Part shown: one piece after another, positions 21,664 to 30,977 of the stretch
How the letters are laid out: every line of letters starts with the position of its first letter
How positions within the stretch are numbered: position 1 is the first letter of the stretch
Translations under genes and position numbers: made by a program
NCBI RefSeq assembly: GCF_003946165.1
Contig: NZ_RHOI01000007.1
Span: 1 to 64,000, forward strand
Direction of reading: 5' to 3'
Source: Lacticaseibacillus baoqingensis
Lineage (GTDB): Bacteria > Bacillota > Bacilli > Lactobacillales > Lactobacillaceae
Length of the DNA: 64,000 nt
The notes under the pieces: model-generated
What the model was told of the DNA's origin: nothing
What the model saw: only the letters and a program-made list of their open reading frames with translations
The model's database searches: none

Positions 21664-23093
21664 TGAATTTTGAAACCACGATCGGGCTGGAAGTCCACGT
21701 TGAATTAAAAACGCAATCCAAGATGTTTTCCCCATCACCAGTGTCTTATGGGGCTGCGCCGAATACGATGACGAATGTGATCGATTGGGGGTTCCCAGGG
21801 GTCTTGCCAAGCATCAATAAAGGCGCTTATAGCTATGGCATCATGGTCGCTTTGGCCTTACATGCCAAGATTGCTGAGTTCACGCATTTTGATCGGAAAA
21901 ATTACTTCTATCCGGATAACCCCAAAGCTTATCAGATCACTCAAGCGGAACAGCCTTTAGCAACAGATGGCTGGGTCGAAATCGAAGTTGACGGCAAAAA
22001 GAAAAAAATCGGCATCGCCGAGCTGCACGTCGAAGAAGATGCCGGCAAAAACCAGCATGAAGCGGATGGCTACTCTTATGTCGATTTGAACCGGCAAGGC
22101 ACACCGCTAGTCGAAATCGTCTCCAAGCCGGATATTGCCAGTCCTGAAGAAGCTTATCAATACCTGGAACAGTTGCGCCAGATCGTGCAGTTCACCGGGG
22201 CTTCTGATGTGAAGATGGAAGAAGGGTCGATGCGAGTCGATACTAATTTGTCGGTTTCGCCGATCGGCAGCGACAAGTGGGGCACCAAGACGGAAATCAA
22301 GAACCTCAACTCCTTCAATCATGTGCGCGATGGCTTGGCCTATGAGCAAAAGCGCCAACAAGCGGTGTTGCGTGCTGGCGGGTTGATCCGTCAAGAAACC
22401 CGCCGTTGGGATGTGGATAAGAAAGAGACCATTTTGATGCGGGTCAAAGAAGGCGCGGATGATTATCGCTACTTTCCAGAACCAGACTTGCCGCCGGTCC
22501 ATGTCACCCAAGAATGGATCAAAGATGTGCAAGCCAGTCTTCCAGAAGCACCGGCACAACGTCGGGCGCGTTATGTCAACGAATGGGGGATCCCGGAATA
22601 TGATGCCGGGGTCTTGACGCAAACCTTGGAAATGGCGAATTTCTTTGAAGCAGCCGTTGCCGCTGGCGCAGATGCCAAGCAGGCGTCTAACTGGCTAATG
22701 GGGGAAGTGTCTGGGTATTTGAATGCCGAACACTTGGAACTCAAAGATGTCGCATTGACCCCGGCGCATTTGGCCGCTATGATCAACTTGATCCAAGACG
22801 GAACGATCTCCAGCAAGATCGCTAAGAAAGTCTTCCAAGAAATCATCAAAAATGATACCGATCCCAAAGCCTGGGTCGAACAAAAAGGGTTGGTCCAATT
22901 GTCTGATCCGGCTAAGCTGACGCCGATCATCACTGAGATCTTGGACAATAACCAACAAAGTATCGATGATTTCAAAGCCGGCAAGGATCGCGCGATCGGC
23001 TTTTTAGTCGGCAACATCATGAAGCAAACGCGCGGCAAGGCGAATCCGAAGGTGGTCAACCAGATCTTGATGACCGAGATCAAGAAACGCTGA
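21663..23093 (+). CDS. gatB: Aspartyl/glutamyl-tRNA amidotransferase subunit B
   Basis: The 476-residue subunit binds the mischarged tRNA, phosphorylates the aminoacyl carboxylate and accepts ammonia from GatA. It begins [15 protein letters not shown], the family hallmark, and has a YatY tail domain at about residues 330-476. The zinc-binding Cys residues present in some bacterial GatB proteins are not visible in the SPSPVSYG segment. GGGAGGTG lies upstream. It is the last gene of the gat operon. Confidence 0.96.
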   Translation: MNFETTIGLEVHVELKTQSKMFSPSPVSYGAAPNTMTNVIDWGFPGVLPSINKGAYSYGIMVALALHAKIAEFTHFDRKNYFYPDNPKAYQITQAEQPLATDGWVEIEVDGKKKKIGIAELHVEEDAGKNQHEADGYSYVDLNRQGTPLVEIVSKPDIASPEEAYQYLEQLRQIVQFTGASDVKMEEGSMRVDTNLSVSPIGSDKWGTKTEIKNLNSFNHVRDGLAYEQKRQQAVLRAGGLIRQETRRWDVDKKETILMRVKEGADDYRYFPEPDLPPVHVTQEWIKDVQASLPEAPAQRRARYVNEWGIPEYDAGVLTQTLEMANFFEAAVAAGADAKQASNWLMGEVSGYLNAEHLELKDVALTPAHLAAMINLIQDGTISSKIAKKVFQEIIKNDTDPKAWVEQKGLVQLSDPAKLTPIITEILDNNQQSIDDFKAGKDRAIGFLVGNIMKQTRGKANPKVVNQILMTEIKKR

Positions 23094-23110
23094 GCGTCAT
23101 GTTTTTGACC

Positions 23111-23134
23111 AGCCTGAGCTTTGCGGCTTAGGCT
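23111..23134 (+). terminator. Possible weak terminator after gatB
   Basis: AGCCTGAGC and GCTTAGGCT pair with one mismatch around a short loop, but only a few scattered T follow. It may be an attenuating hairpin rather than a full terminator. Confidence 0.35.
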
Positions 23135-23173
23135 TGTTCTGTGCGAAAATCAGCATCAAAAGAAAGGATGTGC

Positions 23174-24190
23174 ATGATGACCCAACGCGCACGATTGATC
23201 TATAATCCCACGTCAGGAAACGAAGGCATGAAGCGTTACGTCGCGGATATTTTAGACGTTTTGGAGCAAGCCGGCTATGAAGCCAGTGCGTATCAAACCA
23301 CTGCAACGCCTTTTTCTGCTAAAAAAGAAGCGTCGCGGGCAACGCTTGATGGTTTTGACCTGATCGTTGCCGCTGGTGGGGATGGGACGATCAACGAGGT
23401 CGTTAATGGGATCGCCCCGCATCATCATCGCCCGAAGATGGGCATCATCCCAGCCGGCACGACCAATGACTATGCGCGGGCATTGCGGATCCCCCGAGAA
23501 GACCCAGTGGCTGCGGCTAAGGTGATCTTGAACGGACAAACCTTGCGCATGGATATTGGCAAGGCCAATAATCATTACTTCATGAACATTGCGGCAGGCG
23601 GTTTATTGACTGAGCTGACATATGCCGTCCCATCTGAATTTAAATCGATCTTCGGCTATTTTGCCTATGTGATGAAAGGCGCAGAAATGCTGCCAGCTAT
23701 CAAACAGTTCCCGATCCATTTGGAATATGATGATGGCGTCTATGATGGCCCGGCCAGCATGTTTTTGCTGGCGATGACGAATAGTATCGGCGGCTTTGAA
23801 CAAATCGTGCCTGATTCGGCGTTAGGCGATGGCAAGTTCTCGTTGATCGTGGTGAAAACCGCCAAACTGCCAGAATATTTGGTGTTGATGGGCAAGGTCT
23901 TAAACGGCGGCCGGCATGTGGACGATCCGAATATTATCTACACCAAGACGCAAAAACTAGTTGCTACGCGAGCTGATGGTGAAGAGTTGAAGGTCAATTT
24001 GGATGGGGATTATGGCGGTTCTGCCCCGATGACATTCTTGAACCTGAAGCAGCATATTGAAATGTTCGCCAATGTGGCTGAGATCCCAGGAGAAAATCTC
24101 GGGACCGACAGTCATGCCGAAGATGGGTACATGGCAGAAGTCGAAACCATTTCCAAGCGAGATATCGATGGTGACGGCAAAATCGGCTGA
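23174..24190 (+). CDS. dagK: Diacylglycerol kinase
   Basis: The 338-residue soluble lipid kinase of the DagK/DgkB type phosphorylates diacylglycerol released by lipoteichoic acid synthesis, returning it to phosphatidic acid. LIYNPTSG at the start and GGDGTINEVVNGIA (about residues 65-78), with the catalytic-site GGDGT, are diagnostic. GIIPAGTTNDYARAL follows. The start is ATG 23174 or the adjacent ATG 23177; AAAGGA is upstream of both. The place between gatB and rlmD is conserved in lactobacilli. Confidence 0.93.
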   Translation: MMTQRARLIYNPTSGNEGMKRYVADILDVLEQAGYEASAYQTTATPFSAKKEASRATLDGFDLIVAAGGDGTINEVVNGIAPHHHRPKMGIIPAGTTNDYARALRIPREDPVAAAKVILNGQTLRMDIGKANNHYFMNIAAGGLLTELTYAVPSEFKSIFGYFAYVMKGAEMLPAIKQFPIHLEYDDGVYDGPASMFLLAMTNSIGGFEQIVPDSALGDGKFSLIVVKTAKLPEYLVLMGKVLNGGRHVDDPNIIYTKTQKLVATRADGEELKVNLDGDYGGSAPMTFLNLKQHIEMFANVAEIPGENLGTDSHAEDGYMAEVETISKRDIDGDGKIG

Positions 24191-24215
24191 GCGCCAGCTT
24201 CAGCCTAAGATGAAG

Positions 24216-24251
24216 ACGCTCTTGGATCACACACGGTCCAAGGGCGTTTTT
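24216..24251 (+). terminator. Terminator after dagK
   Basis: ACGCTCTTGGA and TCCAAGGGCGT pair over 11 positions with one wobble, followed by TTTT. Confidence 0.8.
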
Positions 24252-24331
24252 ATGGCTTAAGCGCCGGCTTGTGTTTCAGCGAGGCATCTGGTAAGGTTAA
24301 GCGTTAGGAATCACTCAACAGGAGGAATATC

Positions 24332-25690
24332 GTGGCTAAAACACCGGTAGCTAAGAATCAAGAATTGACCGTCACCGTTTCGGATCTGACGTATGAAGGG
24401 ATGGGGGTCGCCAAAGTGGATGGCTATCCGCTGTTTATTGAAGGCGCCTTGCCAGGAGAAGAAGTGGTCGCCCATGTGGTGAAAGCGGAAAAGAAGTTTG
24501 CCTTTGCGCGTTTGGCCAAGTTGGTCACCACGTCACCAGATCGCGTCGCCCCCAAGGCAAAAGCATACGCGCAAACAGGGATCGCGCCGCTGCAGCACTT
24601 GGCTTATCCTGCCCAGTTGCGGTTTAAGCAAAATCAAATCGTCCAACTCTATAAAAAAGCCCACTTAGACATTACGGTTTTGCCGACTTTGGGGATGGCC
24701 CAACCTTATGGGTATCGGAATAAAGCCCAAGTGCCGGTGCGCATGGTTGACGGGCAATTGACCACGGGTTTTTATAAACGCCGCAGTCATGACTTGCTGC
24801 CGCTGGAAGATTTTTATATCCAAGACCCCAAGATCGACCAGGCCATTCTTGTCGTCCGCGATTTGTTGCGGCAGTATGGGGTGAGTGCTTATGATGAACG
24901 CACCAATACCGGTGTGATCCGGCATATCATGGTGCGCCGCGGCTATTATTCTCAGCAAATGATGATCGTATTGGTCAGCACGACTTGGGCGATCCCGCAT
25001 TTAGACGAGATCGTGACCGGAATTTCCAAGGCCTTGCCGGAAACTGCCAGTATCATGTTGAATTTGAATAATCGCAAGACCAACGTGATCTTGGGCAAAA
25101 AGACGCGCAACTTGTTTGGCCATGATTATTTGGAAGATCAGCTGCTTGGCAGCACTTTCCGGATCAGTCCGTTGAGTTTTTATCAAGTCAACCCGCAACA
25201 AACTGAAGTCTTGTATCAACAAGCCATTGAGCGCGCTGAATTGACCGGTAAAGAAGTGGTGATCGATGCTTATTCTGGGATCGGCACGATTTCGCTGACC
25301 ATGGCCAAACATGCCAAGGAAGTGCATGGCGTGGAAATCGTCCCTGAAGCCGTCCATGATGCCCAAGAAAACGCGCGCCTCAATGGCATCAAAAATGCCG
25401 ATTTTGTCGTGGGTCAAGCCGAAACCGTCATGGAACAATGGGCGGCACAAGGCCGCCAAGCTGACGTGGTGATGGTCGACCCGCCGCGTAAAGGCTTGGC
25501 GCCAGAATTCGTGGCTGCAGTGGGCAAGATGCTGCCGCCGAAAGTGGTTTATGTGTCTTGTAATCCAGCCACTTTGGCCCGCGATATCAGCGCCTTGCAG
25601 GAATTTGGCTATCACGCCGTGCAAACGCAGCCGGTGGATATGTTCCCGCAAACGACCAGTATCGAGTCAGTGACCGTACTGCAACGATAG
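24332..25690 (+). CDS. rlmD: 23S rRNA (uracil-C5)-methyltransferase, RlmD/RlmCD type
   Basis: The 452-residue SAM-dependent enzyme makes 5-methyluridine in 23S rRNA. The N-terminal TRAM domain (VTVSDLTYEGMGVAKVDG) binds RNA. The catalytic domain has the SAM site DAYSGIGTISL, DPPRKGL and the nucleophile Cys in YVSCNPATLARD. The four Cys residues that hold an Fe-S cluster in classical RlmD/RumA are missing: the segment after SPDRVAPK reads AKAYAQTGIAPLQHLAYPAQ. The start is GTG 24332 with GGAGGAA nine bases upstream. Probable dual-site RlmCD as in other lactobacilli. Confidence 0.9.
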   Translation: MAKTPVAKNQELTVTVSDLTYEGMGVAKVDGYPLFIEGALPGEEVVAHVVKAEKKFAFARLAKLVTTSPDRVAPKAKAYAQTGIAPLQHLAYPAQLRFKQNQIVQLYKKAHLDITVLPTLGMAQPYGYRNKAQVPVRMVDGQLTTGFYKRRSHDLLPLEDFYIQDPKIDQAILVVRDLLRQYGVSAYDERTNTGVIRHIMVRRGYYSQQMMIVLVSTTWAIPHLDEIVTGISKALPETASIMLNLNNRKTNVILGKKTRNLFGHDYLEDQLLGSTFRISPLSFYQVNPQQTEVLYQQAIERAELTGKEVVIDAYSGIGTISLTMAKHAKEVHGVEIVPEAVHDAQENARLNGIKNADFVVGQAETVMEQWAAQGRQADVVMVDPPRKGLAPEFVAAVGKMLPPKVVYVSCNPATLARDISALQEFGYHAVQTQPVDMFPQTTSIESVTVLQR

Positions 25691-25700
25691 CATGGAAAAA

Positions 25701-25742
25701 CGCTTCAACCAGTGATTTTGGGCCTGGTTGAGGCGCTTTTTT
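25701..25742 (+). terminator. Terminator after rlmD
   Basis: CGCTTCAACCAG and CTGGTTGAGGCG pair with one wobble-type mismatch and are followed by six T. Confidence 0.85.
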
Positions 25743-25745
25743 GTT

Positions 25746-25949
25746 GCCATAAGCGTAATTAGGCAGGATTTTTAAGAAATATGAAAAATATGCTGATCAT
25801 GTGCGTGATAAACTGAATTTAGATCGTTGGGGGTTGATCAAGGGTTGCATTTTGATGAATGCTGATCAGGCGCATGCTGGTGGGTGAAAGAACTTCGAAA
25901 CGGACCTACTTATGCATTAATGCACAAGAATATAGGCAGTTTGGAAGTG
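25746..25949 (+). other. Gap upstream of haem operon promoter with palindrome
   Basis: No gene is visible. TGCATTAATGCA at 25913-25924 is a perfect 12-base palindrome 26 bases upstream of the -35 of the haem operon and is a candidate regulator site. The rest is AT-rich and without strong structure. Confidence 0.4.
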
Positions 25950-25977
25950 TTGCCACAGCAACCGGGTGTGCTAGAAT
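25950..25977 (+). promoter_or_regulatory. Promoter of the haem uptake operon
   Basis: TTGCCA, 16 bases, then TAGAAT, with TG one base ahead of the -10 (extended -10). A second palindrome, GAATAATATTC at 26024-26034, lies between the start of transcription and the ribosome binding site. I could not fit a full Fur box to either palindrome. Confidence 0.65.
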
Positions 25978-26049
25978 TTAAGGGATTACAACATTTATTT
26001 GCAATAATTTTTCAATAACGATTGAATAATATTCTTGGAGGAAAACGTT

Positions 26050-29000
26050 ATGATGGTGAATAAAATGATTAAATTCGGGGCGGCGCTGATTTTAACCTTA
26101 GGCGTTGCTGCCCCAGGGTTAGCCGTCATCACTCCCAGTCAATTGACGCAAGCCAGTGAGCAAACCGGCTATGTCGCCAGTGATCACCGTGATGGGACGT
26201 ATACGGTCGCCTACCAAGTCAATAAATCTGGCACCACCCAGCCATCATTGTCGAATCAGTTTTTCACTGGCAAAGCCACGGTGGTCGTTAAAGACGCCGG
26301 GCAAAAAACCACGGTGACGTTGCATCTGCAAAAGTATGCCAACATGATCAAGTCCTTTAAGATCGGGGATCAAGAAGCCAAGGTGACCAACGCGACAGAT
26401 GCCACTGCAGATCTCACCTTTGCAGTGGATGAACATTTTGCCCAACCCACAGTGACGGCGACGATGAATGTGTTGAATATGAATCAAAATGCCGATATCG
26501 TGTTTGCCACCGCCTTGTATGCCGCCAATGAGACCCCAGCCACACCAGCTCAACCGGCTGCGCCGACCACTCCAGCCACCACGCCGGCTCCTGCTGCCAA
26601 TGCCGCAGCGGACACGCAAACCGTGGCTTACAAGGTCAATAAAGTCGGCACCACGACGCCGTCTTTGTCGAATAGCTTCTTTACCGGCCAAGCGACAGTC
26701 GATCCGAAACAAAACACGGTCACGTTACATATTCAAAAATATGCGAGCATGATCAAGTCCTTCAAGATCGGCAACCAAACTGCTAAAGTGACCAATGCGA
26801 CTAACGCAACGGCAGATCTGACCTTTACGTTGAATGCTGACTTTGCTCAAGCGACGGTCACTGCGGCGATGAATGTGTTGAACATGAATCAAAAAGCCGA
26901 CATCGTGTTTGCCCATGCGCTTTATCAAGCCCCAACCACCACACCAAGTGACCAGCTTGACCCTTCGACGACGCCAACAACGCCAGCAACTGGTGCTGAG
27001 CCAACCACGGTGACCAAACCAACCACGACCCAAACGCCCGCAGCAGCGCAAACCCAAACTGCAGCGGTGTATCAAGCCGATGACGGGCAGTTGACCACCC
27101 AAACATCAGCCGCCCAAGCATTTCTTGCCAAGTCAGCCACGACGGTGTTAGCCGCAAATGGCCAAACCACACAAGTGACCTTGCACACGACCGGCGCCCA
27201 GTATATCGATCAGATGAAGCTGTTAGATCAAGTCGGCCGAGTGGTCAACCACAATGGCAATGAGGCAGATATCGTGTTTGAGCTGCCTACCAGTGCGCTG
27301 AAGTATGCGTTGCCTGCCACATTTGACTTAACGATCTTAGGCGGGATGAAAATGACCCAATCGGCCTTTGTCTTGATCGGTTTGCCGATCGCTCACGCCC
27401 AACCGTATTTGATCGCGCAAGCCACTACGGGTACGGATCAAGCCACGACCAAAGACACGAGCAAGCCAACCGGCACCACGGACATCAGCAAGCAGCCTGC
27501 AGTGACCACGGATAGCACCAAAACGCCGGTAACCACGGACAGCACCAAAACGTCTGCCACCACGGACAGCACTAAAACGCCTGCCACCCCGGATGCAAAC
27601 CAGGCTGCTCAAACGCCGCCAACCACTGATCCCAATCAGACCGTCCAAACGCCACCGGCAGCGAGTCATGAAGTGGCTTATACGATCAAAAAAGCCGGCA
27701 GTGACCAATTATCGTTATCCAATAGCTTCTTTACCGGCAGTGCCACTGTCACTGGTACTGGCCGCGCCCAAACCGTGACGCTGCACTTGCAAAAGTTTGC
27801 CTCGATGGTCAAGTCGTTTAGCATCGGGACCCAAGCGGCCAAGATCACAAATGCGACGGCCAATACGGCGGATCTCACGTTCACCATTGATGCGAGTTTT
27901 GCCCAACCAAAAGTCTCTGCGTCCATGAACGTTTTGAATATGACCCAAAAAGCGGACATCGTGTTTTCGCAAGCCTTATACACAAGCCTTCCAGCAACTG
28001 ACACGACGCCAAGCGATCAGCCGGATCAAGGACAACCTGCACCGGCCACGGATGACACCACCGCAAAGCCTGACCAAAAGCCGGCACAGCCTGATGATAC
28101 CGCGACGAAAACCGCTGACCACCAAACGTCAACCCCAGTGCCGGCGCAAGGCCAACAGGCCACCATCAAAGTCTATCAAGCCATTGCCGGCCAGCTGTCA
28201 CCGCAACCATCAGCGGCCCAAGCCTTTCTTGCAGATCTTGGGCAGCTGCAAACCAACGGCGCCACGACCCAGGTGACGATTCACACGACTGGAGCGGAAT
28301 TTATTGATCAAATGCGCTTATGCGGGCAGGTTGGCCAAGAACGCAACCGAAATGGCAATGAAGCTGATCTGATCTTCACCATTCCGACTAGCGCCTTGCA
28401 GTATGCGTTACCAGCGACTTTCCAGTTAACGATCCCTGGTGGGGTGCAAATGACGCAAGCGGCCTTTGTGTTGATCGATCTGGGGATCGCGAATGCGCGT
28501 CCTTATCCAGCTGCTCCTGCCGCAACGCCCAAGCAAACCGTGACGGCGGTGACCCATCATCAGGCCCAACCGGTGCTGGACGCGGCCAAAACCGTTCAGT
28601 ATGTGCCTTATACCGTTTGGGACCAGTCGCAAAAGACCTTATCCACGGCGAACAATTATTTCACCCATACGGCTAAGGTGGTTAAAGTTGCCAACGGTTA
28701 TGATGTGTATTTGACAGTCCAAGAAACCGCCGGCATGGTCGCCTTTAAACCGCTGACTGTGAATCACGCGGGGATCTTCGGCTACCAAAAGGTGCAAGCC
28801 AATGGGCAAGATATTTGGACTTATGCCTTTCACATTGCGCAAGCGGCAACTTTGACGCACATGCTCCCGGCCACGATCTTGATGAGTGTCCCGATTGCTG
28901 GGATCAACGGGATGACGTTTTCGATTTGGTTGGAATTCAATCATACCCAAGTCGGCGGGGCCAATTACGAACAAGCAGCCGCTGGCAGTGCGGCTTTACC

Positions 29001-29283
29001 TGCCACGACGATCCCGCTGGTAGCCGCCGGCAACAACTTGTCCCCAGCAGCGTCTGTTATCGGGCCGGCCAGTCAAGCCGGCGCGACTTTGCCGCATCAG
29101 CCGGCGGCTAAGCCGCAAGCAACGGTGACAAAATTACCCGCCACGCATCGCTTTGCCACTCAAGCCGCCGACCAAAAAGCCTTACCGAAAGTCAAAAGCT
29201 ATCCATTTTTAGCTGAGATCGGCGGGTTTGCGGCAGTCAGCTTGGTCATCATCGGGTTGGCGATTTATAAGCGGCAACACTAA
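26050..29283 (+). CDS. Multi-NEAT-domain haem-binding surface protein
   Basis: The 1077-residue exported protein has a signal peptide (about residues 1-36). NEAT-type domains lie at about 46-160, 187-293, 337-450, 537-645, 702-817 and 846-966, separated by Thr/Pro/Ala-rich linkers that include TTDSTKT repeats (about 477-516). NEAT domains capture haem outside the cell. In the usual YxxxY haem motif the first Tyr is replaced by Met in five domains (Met144, 279, 435, 631, 801; for example MNQNA, MTQSA). The C-terminus has a membrane helix and KRQH but no clear LPxTG. The start is ATG 26050, with GGAGG eight bases upstream. First gene of the operon. Confidence 0.88.
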   Translation: MMVNKMIKFGAALILTLGVAAPGLAVITPSQLTQASEQTGYVASDHRDGTYTVAYQVNKSGTTQPSLSNQFFTGKATVVVKDAGQKTTVTLHLQKYANMIKSFKIGDQEAKVTNATDATADLTFAVDEHFAQPTVTATMNVLNMNQNADIVFATALYAANETPATPAQPAAPTTPATTPAPAANAAADTQTVAYKVNKVGTTTPSLSNSFFTGQATVDPKQNTVTLHIQKYASMIKSFKIGNQTAKVTNATNATADLTFTLNADFAQATVTAAMNVLNMNQKADIVFAHALYQAPTTTPSDQLDPSTTPTTPATGAEPTTVTKPTTTQTPAAAQTQTAAVYQADDGQLTTQTSAAQAFLAKSATTVLAANGQTTQVTLHTTGAQYIDQMKLLDQVGRVVNHNGNEADIVFELPTSALKYALPATFDLTILGGMKMTQSAFVLIGLPIAHAQPYLIAQATTGTDQATTKDTSKPTGTTDISKQPAVTTDSTKTPVTTDSTKTSATTDSTKTPATPDANQAAQTPPTTDPNQTVQTPPAASHEVAYTIKKAGSDQLSLSNSFFTGSATVTGTGRAQTVTLHLQKFASMVKSFSIGTQAAKITNATANTADLTFTIDASFAQPKVSASMNVLNMTQKADIVFSQALYTSLPATDTTPSDQPDQGQPAPATDDTTAKPDQKPAQPDDTATKTADHQTSTPVPAQGQQATIKVYQAIAGQLSPQPSAAQAFLADLGQLQTNGATTQVTIHTTGAEFIDQMRLCGQVGQERNRNGNEADLIFTIPTSALQYALPATFQLTIPGGVQMTQAAFVLIDLGIANARPYPAAPAATPKQTVTAVTHHQAQPVLDAAKTVQYVPYTVWDQSQKTLSTANNYFTHTAKVVKVANGYDVYLTVQETAGMVAFKPLTVNHAGIFGYQKVQANGQDIWTYAFHIAQAATLTHMLPATILMSVPIAGINGMTFSIWLEFNHTQVGGANYEQAAAGSAALPATTIPLVAAGNNLSPAASVIGPASQAGATLPHQPAAKPQATVTKLPATHRFATQAADQKALPKVKSYPFLAEIGGFAAVSLVIIGLAIYKRQH

Positions 29284-29309
29284 ATTCCGTTAAGAAAAGG
29301 ACGACCACC

Positions 29310-30074
29310 ATGGTAAAACGACACTTATTCATCTGCTTATTTCCTGTGTTCGCATTCTTGTTGAGTCTGGCGCCGAATGTGGTCCATGCAGATACGATCA
29401 ATTATCAAGCGCTAAAGTATGGGACCAATAGTGAATCGCTGGCGTCTGGCTATTATGTCAAACCGGCCACGATCACGGTCAATGGGGATCAGTATTTGGT
29501 CACCATGACGATCCACACCGGGGTTGATCTGGGCCAGTGGCCAGTCACGGTTTTGAGTATCAATGGCAGCGGTCCGGCCAATGTGACCAAGACTCAAAGC
29601 GCCAGCGGCTATGATTATAGTTATGCTTTTGAAACAAAAGACCTGAGCCAAACGATCAATAGTGCCATTGATATCAATGTGCCGCATGTGTATGTGGCCA
29701 AACACGATATCAGCTTCAAGTTTGATACCAGCCACTTGCCCGCATTGCCAACAGCCTCAGCAGCACCAGCTGCGACGGCAAAAGCACCAGCGGCAAACAG
29801 TGCTTCCAAGGCGCAAGCGCCAAGTCAAGCGGCCAGCGCCAGCAGCCAATCCGCAGCCGCAGCCGCTAGCGCCGCCAAAGCCAGCAGCCAAAAGCAGGCG
29901 CAAAAGGCCAAACAAGCGGCCAGACAAGCTAGTCGCAAAACGCAACAACAAGCTGCCCAGATCAAAGCCCTTAATCGGAAAAACCAGCAAACGCAACAAG
30001 CCATTATTTTTGGCGGGATCGTTGCCGTGATCATCTTGGGTGCCGCTGCGTTTTTCTTTGTGAAACGCAAGTAG
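29310..30074 (+). CDS. Single-NEAT-domain membrane-anchored haem protein
   Basis: The 254-residue protein has a signal peptide ending VHADT and one NEAT-like domain (about residues 30-145). An Ala/Ser/Gln/Lys-rich stalk (about 148-225) precedes a C-terminal membrane helix with KRK tail. The haem motif is VPHVYVAKHDISFKFD: the first Tyr (Tyr128) is kept and the second is His132, as in part of the IsdC-like group. Its size and place suggest the wall- or membrane-proximal carrier that passes haem from the large NEAT protein to the IsdE-like protein. AAAAGGACG precedes the ATG, 26 bases after the first gene. Confidence 0.82.
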   Translation: MVKRHLFICLFPVFAFLLSLAPNVVHADTINYQALKYGTNSESLASGYYVKPATITVNGDQYLVTMTIHTGVDLGQWPVTVLSINGSGPANVTKTQSASGYDYSYAFETKDLSQTINSAIDINVPHVYVAKHDISFKFDTSHLPALPTASAAPAATAKAPAANSASKAQAPSQAASASSQSAAAAASAAKASSQKQAQKAKQAARQASRKTQQQAAQIKALNRKNQQTQQAIIFGGIVAVIILGAAAFFFVKRK

Positions 30075-30084
30075 GAGGCACAAA

Positions 30085-30963
30085 ATGAATCGTTCACGAC
30101 GGATATTAGTTGGCAGTTTGGTATTCTTTTTGATCGCGGTTTTGGCAGTAGTCGGGGTGACGAAATGGCAAGGCCAGCGCCAAGTCCAAAAACAGCCGCG
30201 CATCGTGGCCACTACCGATGCTTTGGTGGCGATCGCCGCCAAGTTGGATCTGAAGTTAGTCGGCGTGCCCAAAACCGCCAACCAGCTCCCGAAAAGATAT
30301 CGACATGTGGCCAAGATCGGCAGCCCAATGGCCCCAAACATTGAAAAAATCGCTGCGCTTAAGCCAACGGATGTCTATGCGGTGAGTGTGTTAAAAGATC
30401 AGTATAGTGACGCTTTCAAAGCGCAAAAATTCCACCCAAAGTTTTTATCACTCAACACGATTGCTGACCTCAAGCACACCCTGACGACCTTGGGTCAAAA
30501 GTTTGACCGGCAAAAGCAAGCCCAACACCAAATCGCCTTGATCGATGCGGCGCAAGCCCAAGCCAAAAAACGCATTCATGGGCCTAAGACTAAAGTGTTG
30601 ATCTTGATGGGGATGCCAGGTGCCGGGTATATGATCGCCACGGATCATTCTTACGTAGGGGATCTGGTCAAAAAAGCCGGTGGTGAAAATGTTTATGCCA
30701 GTGCTGCCGGCGAATATTTGTCGCCCAGCAATGAGTCGTTGGCGACTAAGCGCCCGGATGTGATCTTGCGCTTGGAACATGCGCTGCCAAACATGGTCAA
30801 GCCGCAATTTGATCAAGAGTTCAAGACTAATCCGTTGTGGGCACAAATGCCGGCGGTCAAAAATCAGCGCGTTTACGATTTGCAACAGCCTGATTTTAAC
30901 GCCACCGCGACGATCCAAGCGGCAGTGGCGCTCAAGCGCGTCAGCCACTGGCTGTATGAGTAG
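30085..30963 (+). CDS. isdE: IsdE-like haem ABC transporter binding protein
   Basis: The 292-residue class III periplasmic-binding-protein-type receptor accepts haem at the outer membrane face. Met82 in GSPMAPNIEK and His232 in RLEHALP fall close to the Met78/His229 pair that binds haem in staphylococcal IsdE. The N-terminus has a hydrophobic segment (about residues 10-28) but no lipobox Cys, so it seems held by an uncleaved helix instead of a lipid. GTAGGAGG lies ahead of the ATG. It ends 15 bases before the permease start. Confidence 0.85.
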   Translation: MNRSRRILVGSLVFFLIAVLAVVGVTKWQGQRQVQKQPRIVATTDALVAIAAKLDLKLVGVPKTANQLPKRYRHVAKIGSPMAPNIEKIAALKPTDVYAVSVLKDQYSDAFKAQKFHPKFLSLNTIADLKHTLTTLGQKFDRQKQAQHQIALIDAAQAQAKKRIHGPKTKVLILMGMPGAGYMIATDHSYVGDLVKKAGGENVYASAAGEYLSPSNESLATKRPDVILRLEHALPNMVKPQFDQEFKTNPLWAQMPAVKNQRVYDLQQPDFNATATIQAAVALKRVSHWLYE

Positions 30964-30977
30964 TGAGGATGGCGAAG

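Noticed and set aside
26024-26034. Fur box before the haem operon
   Set aside because: The palindrome is short and does not fit the TGATAAT-N-ATTATCA pattern; kept only as an unnamed palindrome.
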